Made by a program: the position numbers and the translations under genes. This document shows, in pieces, positions 43,232-51,147 of a stretch of 64,000 bases of DNA; within the stretch, counting starts at the first letter, position 1; every line of letters starts with the position of its first letter. The notes beneath the pieces were generated by a model. That model was not told the origin of the DNA, searched no databases, and saw only the letters and a program-made list of their open reading frames with translations. The DNA comes from JANPPS01 sp965246835 (GTDB lineage: Bacteria; Pseudomonadota; Alphaproteobacteria; Acetobacterales; Acetobacteraceae). The stretch spans positions 2,728,001-2,792,000 of the forward strand of contig CBDFFQ010000001.1 in NCBI GenBank assembly GCA_965246835.1, in the 5' to 3' direction.

Positions 43232-44233
43232 TTACGAGCCGGGGCGCCCAGCCAGCGCGGGCATGAACATCTCCGCCCACTGCGCCGGCCTCACCTTGAT
43301 GCTGCCGACCCGGTGCATGAACTCGGCATACGCCATGACCCCGTGGGGCGTGGTGTCGAATTTCGTGTCGGGGTCCTGCACCATCGCCAGCACGTCTGCT
43401 TCCGCCATGCGGGCGGCGGACAGGCGGATGAAGCTCTGCGCCGCTTCCTCCGGCTTGCTCGCGATCAGCGCGTTGGCTTCGTCCTGCGCCGCCAAGAACG
43501 CCGCCATCAGCCGGGGATTGGCGTCCACAAACCGGCGCGGCGCGAACACGACGTCCAGCGTGCCGTCCCCCAGCACCTCGCTCGCACGGATCACGCTATG
43601 GATGCGCGGGTCCTTCAGTTCCAGGATCGAGAAGGGCGGTGAGGCGAAATGCGCCACGATCTCCGTCCGTCCCGACATCAAAGCGCCATACGCCTCGGGA
43701 TGCGGCAGCCCGACCGTCATGGGATCGAGCTTGGCGTAGTTCTCGGCGCCGAATTTCTGCGCCACCAGCATCTGCAGCACGACGGCGGCCAGCGAGGTCT
43801 TGATCCCCGGAATCGCGATCTTGTCCTGCGGCCCGAAATCCGCGAGCGTCTTGATGCCGGGCTTGTTGCAGTTGAGCGTGAGTGCGCAGGTGCTGAGCCC
43901 GCTGACGCCCACGACCTCCGCCCGCGCGACGCCGCGCGCTTTGGCCCACAGCGTCACGAACCCGGGCGACCCCGTGCCGGCGATGTCCAGCGCTCCGGCC
44001 AGCATCGCGTCGTTGATGACGTTGCCGCCATCCTGCAACGACCACGCGACCTCGATCGCTGGCAGACCGGCCTTTGCGATCTGCCCCTCCAGCAGCTTCC
44101 GGTCCCGCATGACCATCAGCGGCAAATAGAGGATGCCATAGCCATGGCTCAGCCGCACGGCCGACGCCTCCGCCCGGGCCGGGCGCGCAAGGGCCAGCCC
44201 GGCGCCCCCAGCCAGCAAGGACCGCCGCTTCAT
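43232..44233 (-). CDS. NMT1/SsuA-type ABC transporter substrate-binding protein
   Basis: Protein of 333 residues. Signal sequence MKRRSLLAGGAGLALARPARA with a twin-Arg-like KRRS. Mature part: SHGYGILYLPLMVMRDRKL, EVAWSLQDGGNVINDAMLAG, DIAGTGSPGFVTLWAKARG, typical of nitrate/sulfonate/taurine or thiamine-precursor binding proteins. No permease or ATPase is adjacent. The ATGA overlap with the response regulator upstream is unusual and suggests that the ligand is part of a signalling circuit or that the two are merely co-expressed. Confidence 0.9.
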   Translation of the reverse strand: MKRRSLLAGGAGLALARPARAEASAVRLSHGYGILYLPLMVMRDRKLLEGQIAKAGLPAIEVAWSLQDGGNVINDAMLAGALDIAGTGSPGFVTLWAKARGVARAEVVGVSGLSTCALTLNCNKPGIKTLADFGPQDKIAIPGIKTSLAAVVLQMLVAQKFGAENYAKLDPMTVGLPHPEAYGALMSGRTEIVAHFASPPFSILELKDPRIHSVIRASEVLGDGTLDVVFAPRRFVDANPRLMAAFLAAQDEANALIASKPEEAAQSFIRLSAARMAEADVLAMVQDPDTKFDTTPHGVMAYAEFMHRVGSIKVRPAQWAEMFMPALAGRPGS

Positions 44234-44946
44234 GCGACCGGCGCCACACCCAAGGGATCGAGCCGGTAGCCGCCACCCTCCGTCACCAAAAGGCGGGCAT
44301 TGCCGGGATCCGGCTCGATCTTCTGCCGAAGCCGATAGATATGGGTTTCGAGCGTGTGGGTCGTGACGGCCGCGTTGTAGCCCCAGACCTCGTTCAGCAG
44401 CACCTGCCGTGCCACCGGCCGCGTGCCGGCGCGATACAGGAATTTCAGGATCGCGGCCTCTTTTTCCGTGAGCCGAATGCGGCGATTCTTCACGGGCTCT
44501 TGCAGCAGCTTGGCGCTAGGGCGGAAGGTGTAGGGGCCGATGGTGAAGACGGCGTCTTCGCTGTTCTCGAAGATGCGGAGCTGCGCGCGCAACCGGGCCA
44601 GCAACTCGGCGAGGCGGAACGGCTTGGCGATGTAATCGTTGGCGCCCGCGTCCAAACCGCGCACCACGTCCTGCTCCTCATCGGAGCCGGTCAGCATGAT
44701 GATCGGCATGCGCATGCCCTGCTTGCGCAGGCTCGCGCACAAATCCCGGCCGTCGCCATCGGGCAGCGTGACGTCCAGGATCAGCGCATCGAACCGGCTG
44801 CCTTGAGCGGCGACCAGCGCCTCGGCTTCACTGACGCTGCCCGCCTGGCTGGCGGTGAACTCCCGATCGACCTGGAGTTGTTCGACCAAAGTCTCCCGCA
44901 ACACAGCATCATCGTCGACAATCAAGATCGGGCGTTCGCCAGACAT
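44230..44946 (-). CDS. OmpR-family response regulator
   Basis: Protein of 238 residues. Receiver: PILIVDDDAVLRETL with the acidic pocket, phospho-Asp in DALILDVTLPDGDG near residue 57, Thr in IIMLTGSDEE and Lys in DYIAKPF. C-terminal winged helix: RIRLTEKEAAILKFLYRAGT, LNEVWGYNAAVTTHTLETH and HIYRLRQKIE. No histidine kinase is adjacent; it precedes and overlaps a substrate-binding protein gene. It is divergent from ribA, with a 163-bp spacer that holds both promoters. Confidence 0.95.
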   Translation of the reverse strand: MSGERPILIVDDDAVLRETLVEQLQVDREFTASQAGSVSEAEALVAAQGSRFDALILDVTLPDGDGRDLCASLRKQGMRMPIIMLTGSDEEQDVVRGLDAGANDYIAKPFRLAELLARLRAQLRIFENSEDAVFTIGPYTFRPSAKLLQEPVKNRRIRLTEKEAAILKFLYRAGTRPVARQVLLNEVWGYNAAVTTHTLETHIYRLRQKIEPDPGNARLLVTEGGGYRLDPLGVAPVA

Positions 44947-45109
44947 TCAGCCATTCCTTCACTGCGCTGGATGAGAACGCACGAGACCGTGAGATGGACC
45001 TTCTACCCTGAACGGACAGCGCACACAATTCCGTGACCACACCCGGCGCGCACCGGTCGTGCGGCGGGGCTGGCCGGAACACCGGTGGGGCGGGCATAGT
45101 GCGACCCCG

Positions 45110-46252
45110 ATGCCTGTCCCCGAACCCTCCCAGCCCGAGCCGTCCCCCGAGCCGTATGCCGAGCCGGTCCCGCGCCTCCGCGGCGTTCATCGCGCCGTGG
45201 CGGAGTTGCGTCGCGGCACACCGGTCATCTTGGACGCGGCTGAACCCTTCGTCGTTCTGGCAGCTGAGACCGCGGGCGCTGCGGGCCTGCGCGAGTTCAT
45301 GGCCATCGCGGCGGCGCCCCCGGTGCTGATGCTGTCGCCACTTCGGGCGGCCGCCCTGCTGCGGCGGCCGGTGCAGGAGGCGGATCGCAGCCTCACGGCC
45401 CTCGGTTTCCGCACCGGGGCGCTCGATTCGCCCGGTGTGTTGCTCGGCCTGGCGGACCCCACGGCGGCGCAGCTATTGGCCGATCCCCCGGCCCTGGTCG
45501 CGGCGCCGGACGCCGGGCCGGCAGCCCTTGCGCTCGTGAAATTGGCCCGCCTGCTGCCTGCCGCCCTGATCTCCCCCATACGCCACGCGTCAGCTGGTCT
45601 GCTTCGCGTGCCGGCCGGCGACGTGCTGGCCCACCCGGACCGGGAGGCGGCGGCGCTGGTGCGTGTGGCCGAAGCCGCGGTCCCGCTCGAAGACGCAAGG
45701 GACGCCCGCGTGATCGCCTTCCGCGCACCCGATGCCGGGATCGAGCATTTGGCCATCGTGATCGGGCGCCCGGACCGCCTCGATCCCACCGGGCCGGCGC
45801 CGCTCGTGCGCGTGCACTCGGAGTGCTTCACCGGTGACTTGCTCGGCAGCCTGCGCTGCGATTGCGGGCCGCAGCTGCGGGGTGCCTTGGCCCGCATGGG
45901 CGCGGAGGGCGCCGGCGCCGTGCTGTATCTGGCGCAGGAGGGGCGCGGGATCGGGCTGGCGAGCAAGCTGCGCGCATACGCGTTGCAGGACCGCGGCCTC
46001 GATACGCTGGACGCCAACCGCGCGCTGGGCTGGCAAGCCGATGAGCGCAATTTCTGGGTGGCGGCGACCATGCTGCGGGAGCTCGGGCTGCCGCGCATCC
46101 GGTTGCTGACCAACAACCCGGACAAGGTGCGGGCGCTGGAGGCGTGCGGCGTCGAGATCACCGGGCGGGAGGGCCTGGTGGTGGCGCCGAACGGGGTCAA
46201 CGACCACTATCTCGCCACCAAGGCGCGGCGATTCGGGCACCTGCTCGGATGA
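45110..46252 (+). CDS. ribA: GTP cyclohydrolase II with degenerate RibB-like N-terminus
   Basis: Protein of 380 residues. The C-terminal part (about 175-380) is GTP cyclohydrolase II, first step of riboflavin synthesis: zinc Cys in ECFTGDLLGSLRCDCGPQL, EEGRGIGLASKL-like EGRGIGL, and LLTNNPDKVRALEACGV. The N-terminal part (about 20-170) aligns in outline with DHBP synthase (GVHRAVAELRRGTPVILDAA) but lacks its acidic DDEDRENE motif, so only the cyclohydrolase should be active. This architecture is known in alphaproteobacteria. Start ATG at 45110 (MPVPEPSQP); a longer frame to 45059 is unlikely. Confidence 0.93.
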   Translation: MPVPEPSQPEPSPEPYAEPVPRLRGVHRAVAELRRGTPVILDAAEPFVVLAAETAGAAGLREFMAIAAAPPVLMLSPLRAAALLRRPVQEADRSLTALGFRTGALDSPGVLLGLADPTAAQLLADPPALVAAPDAGPAALALVKLARLLPAALISPIRHASAGLLRVPAGDVLAHPDREAAALVRVAEAAVPLEDARDARVIAFRAPDAGIEHLAIVIGRPDRLDPTGPAPLVRVHSECFTGDLLGSLRCDCGPQLRGALARMGAEGAGAVLYLAQEGRGIGLASKLRAYALQDRGLDTLDANRALGWQADERNFWVAATMLRELGLPRIRLLTNNPDKVRALEACGVEITGREGLVVAPNGVNDHYLATKARRFGHLLG

Positions 46253-46280
46253 TGGCACGGGCTTTGCTGATGTTCGCGGC

Positions 46281-46823
46281 ATGATCCCGCCAATCCCCGG
46301 ACCCGACCCGATGTCCCGCCATTTCGGCGCCGCCACCCCGCCCGATGGCGCCGGCCCGCTCGGCCCGGATGAGCATTGGCCGCAGAAGGCCGTGATCACG
46401 TGGGAGCAGTTCACCCAGGGGCTGAACCCCCTGCATTATGTGCCGGTGGTCGGCAACATCTACCGGGCTATAACGGGTGAGCCGTCGCCCCCGATCCCGA
46501 TGCGGGTTGCGGCATCGGGCATCACAGGGGGGCCGTTGGGCATGATCGGGACGGCGTTGCTGGGCCTGGTGGAGCAGCTGATCGAGATGGGGCCGGACAC
46601 CTCCCGCCCCTCCGCCCCGGCCGGGATGTCGGCGACAGGGTCCGAGCAGGGTGTGCAGACCGTTTCGCCCGGCACGCTGGCGGAGGGCCAGTATACGACG
46701 CTGGCCACCAGCCAGCCCGAATGGCTCGGCGGCCCCACCCGGTTTGCGGCGGCGGTCGGCGCATATCAGACGGCCGAGCACGAGTGGCGCCGGGCCGAGA
46801 TGGTGGAGAAAGGTCTCGGATGA
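46281..46823 (+). CDS. hypothetical protein with central hydrophobic segment
   Basis: I do not recognise a family. The 180-residue protein starts MIPPIPGPDPMSRHFG and contains WEQFTQGLNPLHYVPVVGNIYR, then a hydrophobic segment GGPLGMIGTALLGLVEQLIE near residue 80-100, a Ser/Gly/Thr-rich linker, and PEWLGGPTRFAAAVGAYQ. It may be a membrane-associated envelope protein. Its stop overlaps the L,D-transpeptidase start (ATGA), so the two are translationally coupled, which hints at a cell-wall role. Alternative start at ATG 46311. Confidence 0.7.
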   Translation: MIPPIPGPDPMSRHFGAATPPDGAGPLGPDEHWPQKAVITWEQFTQGLNPLHYVPVVGNIYRAITGEPSPPIPMRVAASGITGGPLGMIGTALLGLVEQLIEMGPDTSRPSAPAGMSATGSEQGVQTVSPGTLAEGQYTTLATSQPEWLGGPTRFAAAVGAYQTAEHEWRRAEMVEKGLG

Positions 46824-47314
46824 GCCGTGCCGTGGTCCGAGACGGGTTCCTGACGATGGCGGGCCTGCGCGTGCCGGCCATCTTGGGTCATGGCGGCGTC
46901 CGGATCGATAAGCGGGAGGGGGATGGCGGAACCCCGGCTGCGATCCTGCCGTTGCGCCGGGTGCTCTACCGCGCCGACCGCGTGGCCCGGCCCCGCGCCG
47001 CCGTCCCGGTGACGCCGTTGGCTCCCCCCGATGGCTGGTGCGACCATCCCTCGGACGCCTTTTACAACAAACCGGTCACGTTGCCCTATGCCGGGCGTCA
47101 CGAGGCGCTTTGGCGGGCGGACGGCGTGTATGACGTGATCGGCGTGCTGGGCTGGAACGACGATCCCGTGCGGCGAGGCGAAGGCAGCGCGATCTTCCTG
47201 CACGTCGCCCGGCCGGATGGTGCGCCGACGGAGGGGTGCGTGGCGCTGCAGTTGCGCGAGCTACTGGAAGTACTGGCCGGAGGGTTGGTGGAGATCGAAA
47301 TCCCTGGATCCTAA
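46820..47314 (+). CDS. L,D-transpeptidase (YkuD) family protein
   Basis: Protein of 164 residues. The catalytic signature is seen as SAIFLHVARPDGAPTEGCVAL, giving the His-x14-Gly-Cys arrangement of YkuD domains, with GGVRIDKREGDGGTPAA and YAGRHEALWRADGVYDVIGV upstream as in the short YkuD proteins. No signal peptide is obvious. Such enzymes crosslink peptidoglycan or attach proteins to it. The ATG at 46820 overlaps the previous stop; the longer frame upstream is a shadow. Confidence 0.88.
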   Translation: MSRAVVRDGFLTMAGLRVPAILGHGGVRIDKREGDGGTPAAILPLRRVLYRADRVARPRAAVPVTPLAPPDGWCDHPSDAFYNKPVTLPYAGRHEALWRADGVYDVIGVLGWNDDPVRRGEGSAIFLHVARPDGAPTEGCVALQLRELLEVLAGGLVEIEIPGS

Positions 47315-47376
47315 GGTCTGAGAAAACGAGTGTGGCCGCGCGGCAGGGTCCTTCGGACCGGCGGCTCTCGTCCGCC

Positions 47377-47390
47377 CTGAGCTTGTCGAA
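47377..47390 (+). repeat. short dispersed repeat CTGAGCTTGTCGAA, copy 2
   Basis: Identical 14-mer to 16497-16510, in the 107-bp spacer between the convergent L,D-transpeptidase and paaK genes. Nothing else is recognisable in that spacer. Confidence 0.5.
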
Positions 47391-47421
47391 GGGTGGCAGG
47401 GTGGGCCAGCCGAGACCGATA

Positions 47422-48720
47422 CTATCCCTTGGGCCGCCGGTCGATGACCCGCCGCGCCTTGCCCAATGACCGCTCGATCCCGCCGGCGGCCACGATCTCC
47501 ACCACGGCCGTCACCCCGATCCGCTCCTTGATCGCCGCCGCCAATGCCGCTCCGCTGCTACCGAACGCTTCCGGCCGCGCCTCCGCCCGCACCAGCATCG
47601 CGTCCAGCCGGCCGTCCCGCGTCAGTTCGATCTGCCAGTGGCCAGACAGGTCCGGTTGCGCCAGCACCAGCTCCTCCACTTGCGTCGGGAACACGTTCAC
47701 GCCGCGCAGGATGATCATGTCGTCGCTGCGCCCCGTCACCTTCTGCATGCGCCGCATGGTGCGCGCGGTGCCGGGCAGCAACCGGGTCAGGTCCCGGGTG
47801 CGGTAGCGGATGATGGGCGTCGCTTCCTTGGTGAGCGAGGTGAACACCAGCTCCCCGGGTGACCCATCGGGCAGCACGGCGCCGGTCTCGGGATCGATCA
47901 CCTCCGGGTAGAAATGGTCTTCCCACACATGCAGCCCGTCCTTGGTCTCCACGCATTCCTGCGCGACGCCGGGCCCCATGACTTCCGAGAGGCCGTAGAT
48001 GTCGACGGCGTGCATGTCGAACGCGGCTTCGATCTCGGTCCGCATCGCTTCCGTCCAGGGTTCGGCGCCGAAGATGCCGGCCTGTAGCGCTGTGCCGCGG
48101 GGATCCACGCCCATGCTGCGGAATGCGTCCAGCAGCGCCAGCATGTAGCTGGGGGTGATCATGATGATGTCCGGTTCGAAGTCGCGGATCAGCTGCACCT
48201 GCCGCTCGGTCTGTCCGCCGCTCATGGGGATCACGGTGCATCCGAGCCGTTCCGCCCCGTAATGCGCACCCAATCCCCCGGTGAACAGGCCGTAGCCGTA
48301 GGCGACATGCACCCGCATGCCGGGCCGGCCGCCGGCGGCGCGGATGGAGCGGGCCATGATGTCGGCCCAGGTGTCGATGTCGCGCCGTGTGTAGCCGACC
48401 ACGGTCGGGATGCCCGTGGTGCCGGAGCTGGCATGGATGCGCGCCACCTGCTCCCGCGGCACGGCGAACATCCCGAACGGATAGCCGGCGCGCAAATCCG
48501 CTTTGACCGTGAACGGAAACCGAGACAGGTCTGCCAGTTCGCGAAAATCGGCGGGATGCACTCCGGCTGCGTCGAAGGCGCGGCGGTAATGCGGCACGTT
48601 CGTGTAGGCATGCCTGAGCGACCAGGCCAGCCGTGTGGTCTGCAGGGCGGTCAGCTCGTCGCGGGAGGCGGTTTCGATCGGCTCGAGCTCGCCGGGCCCC
48701 GGCGAGAGGTCACGGCGCAT
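47422..48720 (-). CDS. paaK: phenylacetate-CoA ligase
   Basis: Adenylate-forming ligase of 432 residues that activates phenylacetate to its CoA ester. Motifs: VARIHASSGTTGIPTVVGYT (phosphate loop), VDIYGLSEVMGPGVAQEC, IRYRTRDLTRLLPG, and the C-terminal GRSDDMIILRGVNVFPTQVEE typical of PaaK. The start at 48718-48720 overlaps the thioesterase gene by 11 bases. The paaABCDE epoxidase genes are not in this window. Confidence 0.95.
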   Translation of the reverse strand: MRRDLSPGPGELEPIETASRDELTALQTTRLAWSLRHAYTNVPHYRRAFDAAGVHPADFRELADLSRFPFTVKADLRAGYPFGMFAVPREQVARIHASSGTTGIPTVVGYTRRDIDTWADIMARSIRAAGGRPGMRVHVAYGYGLFTGGLGAHYGAERLGCTVIPMSGGQTERQVQLIRDFEPDIIMITPSYMLALLDAFRSMGVDPRGTALQAGIFGAEPWTEAMRTEIEAAFDMHAVDIYGLSEVMGPGVAQECVETKDGLHVWEDHFYPEVIDPETGAVLPDGSPGELVFTSLTKEATPIIRYRTRDLTRLLPGTARTMRRMQKVTGRSDDMIILRGVNVFPTQVEELVLAQPDLSGHWQIELTRDGRLDAMLVRAEARPEAFGSSGAALAAAIKERIGVTAVVEIVAAGGIERSLGKARRVIDRRPKG

Positions 48721-49147
48721 TCGGGCTCTCCGGCAGCAGGCGCTGGCCCGTGGTGCGGGAGTGGCCGCGGAACTCGGCCACCACATCCGGACCGGACATC
48801 ACGCGCACGTCGGTGATGCCGCTCCGCCCCTCCCGGTGCCGTTCGGTCGCGGTCGCCACCAGGCGCTCGCCTTCCAGCACGGGGCGCAAGAAGCTCACGC
48901 TGCAATGCTGCGCGACGGAGGCCATGCCGCCGGTGTTGCAGGCAAAGGCGAAGGCGCTATCCGCCAGCGTGAAAACGTAGCCGCCATGGCAGGTGCCGTG
49001 TCCGTTCAGCATGCGGGCGGTAATGGCCATCGACACGCGGGCGGTGCCGGGCGCCACGTGCTCGAGCCGCATGTCGAGTCCACGGCTGGCGTGGTCGTGA
49101 CGCCAAAGGGCTTCGGCGCAGGCATTCGCCGTCTCGTCCGGCGTCAT
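48710..49147 (-). CDS. paaI: hydroxyphenylacetyl-CoA thioesterase PaaI
   Basis: Hot-dog-fold thioesterase of 145 residues. The active-site segment NGHGTCHGGYVFTLADSAFAFA has the HGG(x)3TLAD pattern of PaaI, where the Asp acts in catalysis. It is thought to rescue CoA from dead-end phenylacetyl intermediates. Overlaps paaG upstream (four bases) and paaK downstream (11 bases), so the three are translated together. Confidence 0.94.
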   Translation of the reverse strand: MTPDETANACAEALWRHDHASRGLDMRLEHVAPGTARVSMAITARMLNGHGTCHGGYVFTLADSAFAFACNTGGMASVAQHCSVSFLRPVLEGERLVATATERHREGRSGITDVRVMSGPDVVAEFRGHSRTTGQRLLPESPNAP

Positions 49148-49917
49148 GCTTCACCGGTGAAGAGGGCCGCCCGCTTTTCGAGGAACGCCGCCACGCCCTC
49201 CTTGTGGTCGCGCGTCTGCCCGGCCCGCCGCTGGAGGTCGCGCTCCAGATCGAGCTGCTGGTCCAGCGTGTGCCCGGCCGACGCCGCGAAGGCCTGTTTC
49301 ATCAGCGCCAGCGCTTGGGTGGGTTGCGTCGCCAGATGCGTGGCGATCCGTTCCGCCTCCGGCAGCAATGCTTCGTCCGGCAGGCAGTGCCAGACCAGGC
49401 CCCACTCCGCCGCTTGCATGCCCGTCACGGGCTCCCCCAACATGGCCATGCCGCGCGCCCTGGCATCGCCGACGAGGCGCGGGAGGAAGAAACTGCCGCC
49501 CGCGTCCGGCACGAGGCCGATACGGACGAAGGCCTGGATGAACCGCGCGGCCTCCCCGGCCAGCACGATGTCGCACGCCAGCGCCAGATTGGCCCCGGCC
49601 CCGGCCGCGACACCCTGCACGGCGCAAATGATCGGCTTCGGCAGGGCGCGGATGCGGCGGATCAGCGGGTTGAAGCGCTGCTCCAAGGCCTCGCCGAGAT
49701 CAGTACCGGGCCCCACCTCCGCCAGGTCCTGCCCGGCGCAGAATCCCCGCCCGGCGCCCAGCAGCAGCACGGCCCGGCACGCCGGATCGGCCGCCGCCTG
49801 GTCCAGCGCAGCGGCCAGCCGAGTGAACAGGGGGCCGGTCAGGGCGTTCAACCGGTCGGGCCGGTTCAGGGTCAGCGTGTGCACGCCCGCGGCGCGCTGC
49901 ACCAGCACATCGTCCAT
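49144..49917 (-). CDS. paaG: enoyl-CoA hydratase/isomerase PaaG-like
   Basis: Crotonase-fold protein of 257 residues. Oxyanion-hole residues are in LLLGAGRGFCAGQDLAEVG near 62-80 and VQGVAAGAGANLALACDIVLA near 98-118; the GRGFCAGQDL form is characteristic of PaaG, which isomerises the ring-1,2-epoxide to the oxepin. Catalytic Asp is expected in the LVPDAGGSFFLPRLVG region. The start at 49917 is preceded by GGAGGA, which is also part of a perfect 7-bp hairpin. Confidence 0.92.
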   Translation of the reverse strand: MDDVLVQRAAGVHTLTLNRPDRLNALTGPLFTRLAAALDQAAADPACRAVLLLGAGRGFCAGQDLAEVGPGTDLGEALEQRFNPLIRRIRALPKPIICAVQGVAAGAGANLALACDIVLAGEAARFIQAFVRIGLVPDAGGSFFLPRLVGDARARGMAMLGEPVTGMQAAEWGLVWHCLPDEALLPEAERIATHLATQPTQALALMKQAFAASAGHTLDQQLDLERDLQRRAGQTRDHKEGVAAFLEKRAALFTGEA

Positions 49918-49920
49918 TGT

Positions 49921-49940
49921 TCCTCCGCTGGACCGGAGGA
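49921..49940 (-). promoter_or_regulatory. hairpin that pairs the paaG Shine-Dalgarno
   Basis: On the minus strand the leader reads TCCTCCG, a six-base loop, CGGAGGA, then ACA and the paaG ATG. The ribosome-binding GGAGGA is thus fully paired with an upstream anti-SD (TCCTCC). Perfect seven-bp stem. Translational control of the paa operon is inferred. Confidence 0.5.
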
Positions 49941-49971
49941 TGGCGCCCGGGGCGGGGCGTAGGCAAGGGCC

Positions 49972-51063
49972 CTAAGCAGCCAGCTCCCCCAGCCGGCGGC
50001 TCAGGAACGCCGTCACCGCCACCTCCTCGGCCGACAGCCCCGGCGCGTGCGCCTCCAGCACCTCGTCCGCCCGCGCCTTCAGCCCTTCCGCGAGCGAGCC
50101 GTCGAGATAGCCCTCGAAAACCGCCGGGTGGATGTAGCATTTGCGGCAGATCGCGGGCGTGTTGCCCAGCTGCTTGGCGACGCTCTCGACCGCCGCCACC
50201 ACGGCCTTCTTCTGCTGCACCTGGCTGTCGAACCGCTCCATGTCCGCCAGCGCCAGCGCCGCCAGGTTGGTCGCGGCCCAGGTACGGAAATCCTTTGCGG
50301 TGATCTCCTCCCCGCTGGCCTCCCGCAGGTAGTCGTTCACATCGTCCGAGCCGACGCCATGGGGCTCACCATCCTGATCCAGGTATTGGAACAGGTCCTG
50401 GCCCGGCAGGTCCCGGCATCGCTCCACCACCCGCGCCAGCCGCTTATCCGCGAGATCGATGTGATGCTCGACGCCATGCTTGCCGCGGAAGTCGAACATG
50501 ACGCGGCTGCCCTTCACCTTCGCATGGCGGTTGCGGAGCGTGGTCAAGCCGAAGCTGTTGTTCTGCGCGGCGTATTCCTCGTTGCCCACGCGCATCATGG
50601 TCTTTTCCAGCAACGCGACGATGGCCGCCAATACCTTTTCCTTCGGCAGGCCGGGGCGGGCCAGGTCTTGCTTCACCCGGGCGCGGATCTGCGGCAGCAC
50701 GCGGCCGAAGGTCAGCATCTTGCCATATTTCGCCTCGTCCCGCACTTCGCGCCAGCGGGGGTGGTAGCGGTATTGCTTGCGGCCCTTCGCGTCCCGCCCC
50801 ACCGCCTGCAGGTGGCCGCGCGGGTCGCGGCAGATCCACACATCGGTATAGGCCGGCGGGATCGCGAGCTTCTTGATCCGCTCGATATTCTTCTCGTCCG
50901 TGATCACGCTGCCATCGGTGTCGTGGAACACCCAGCCGTTCTCGGTCTGCACGCGGGTGATGCCCGGCTTCTTGTCCGACACATACCGCAGGCGCGCCGC
51001 GCGGGCCGCGGCCTCGGGGTCCAGGAGGTCGGGCTCGGTGGCGGAGGGCAGGGCGTCGGGCAT
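49972..51063 (-). CDS. DNA topoisomerase IB
   Basis: Poxvirus/bacterial type IB topoisomerase of 363 residues that relaxes supercoils by a 3'-phosphotyrosine. Seen: RLRYVSDKKPGITRV, IPPAYTDVWICRDPRGHLQA, GRDAKGRKQYRYHPRWRE (catalytic Arg/Lys region), NNSFGLTTLRNRHAKVKG, EITAKDFRTWAATNLAAL (Lys), and near the end CRKCYIHPAVFEGYLDG with the active-site Tyr. Start ATG at 51061-51063. A far longer open frame on this strand is the antisense of the next gene. Confidence 0.95.
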   Translation of the reverse strand: MPDALPSATEPDLLDPEAAARAARLRYVSDKKPGITRVQTENGWVFHDTDGSVITDEKNIERIKKLAIPPAYTDVWICRDPRGHLQAVGRDAKGRKQYRYHPRWREVRDEAKYGKMLTFGRVLPQIRARVKQDLARPGLPKEKVLAAIVALLEKTMMRVGNEEYAAQNNSFGLTTLRNRHAKVKGSRVMFDFRGKHGVEHHIDLADKRLARVVERCRDLPGQDLFQYLDQDGEPHGVGSDDVNDYLREASGEEITAKDFRTWAATNLAALALADMERFDSQVQQKKAVVAAVESVAKQLGNTPAICRKCYIHPAVFEGYLDGSLAEGLKARADEVLEAHAPGLSAEEVAVTAFLSRRLGELAA

Positions 51064-51147
51064 GGGGCCACAACACCGGACCGTGACACCGGTTCCGAAC
51101 CGGTGCGGGCATCTCACGTTACCTGACCCTGGACGGGGGAGTGTCGG

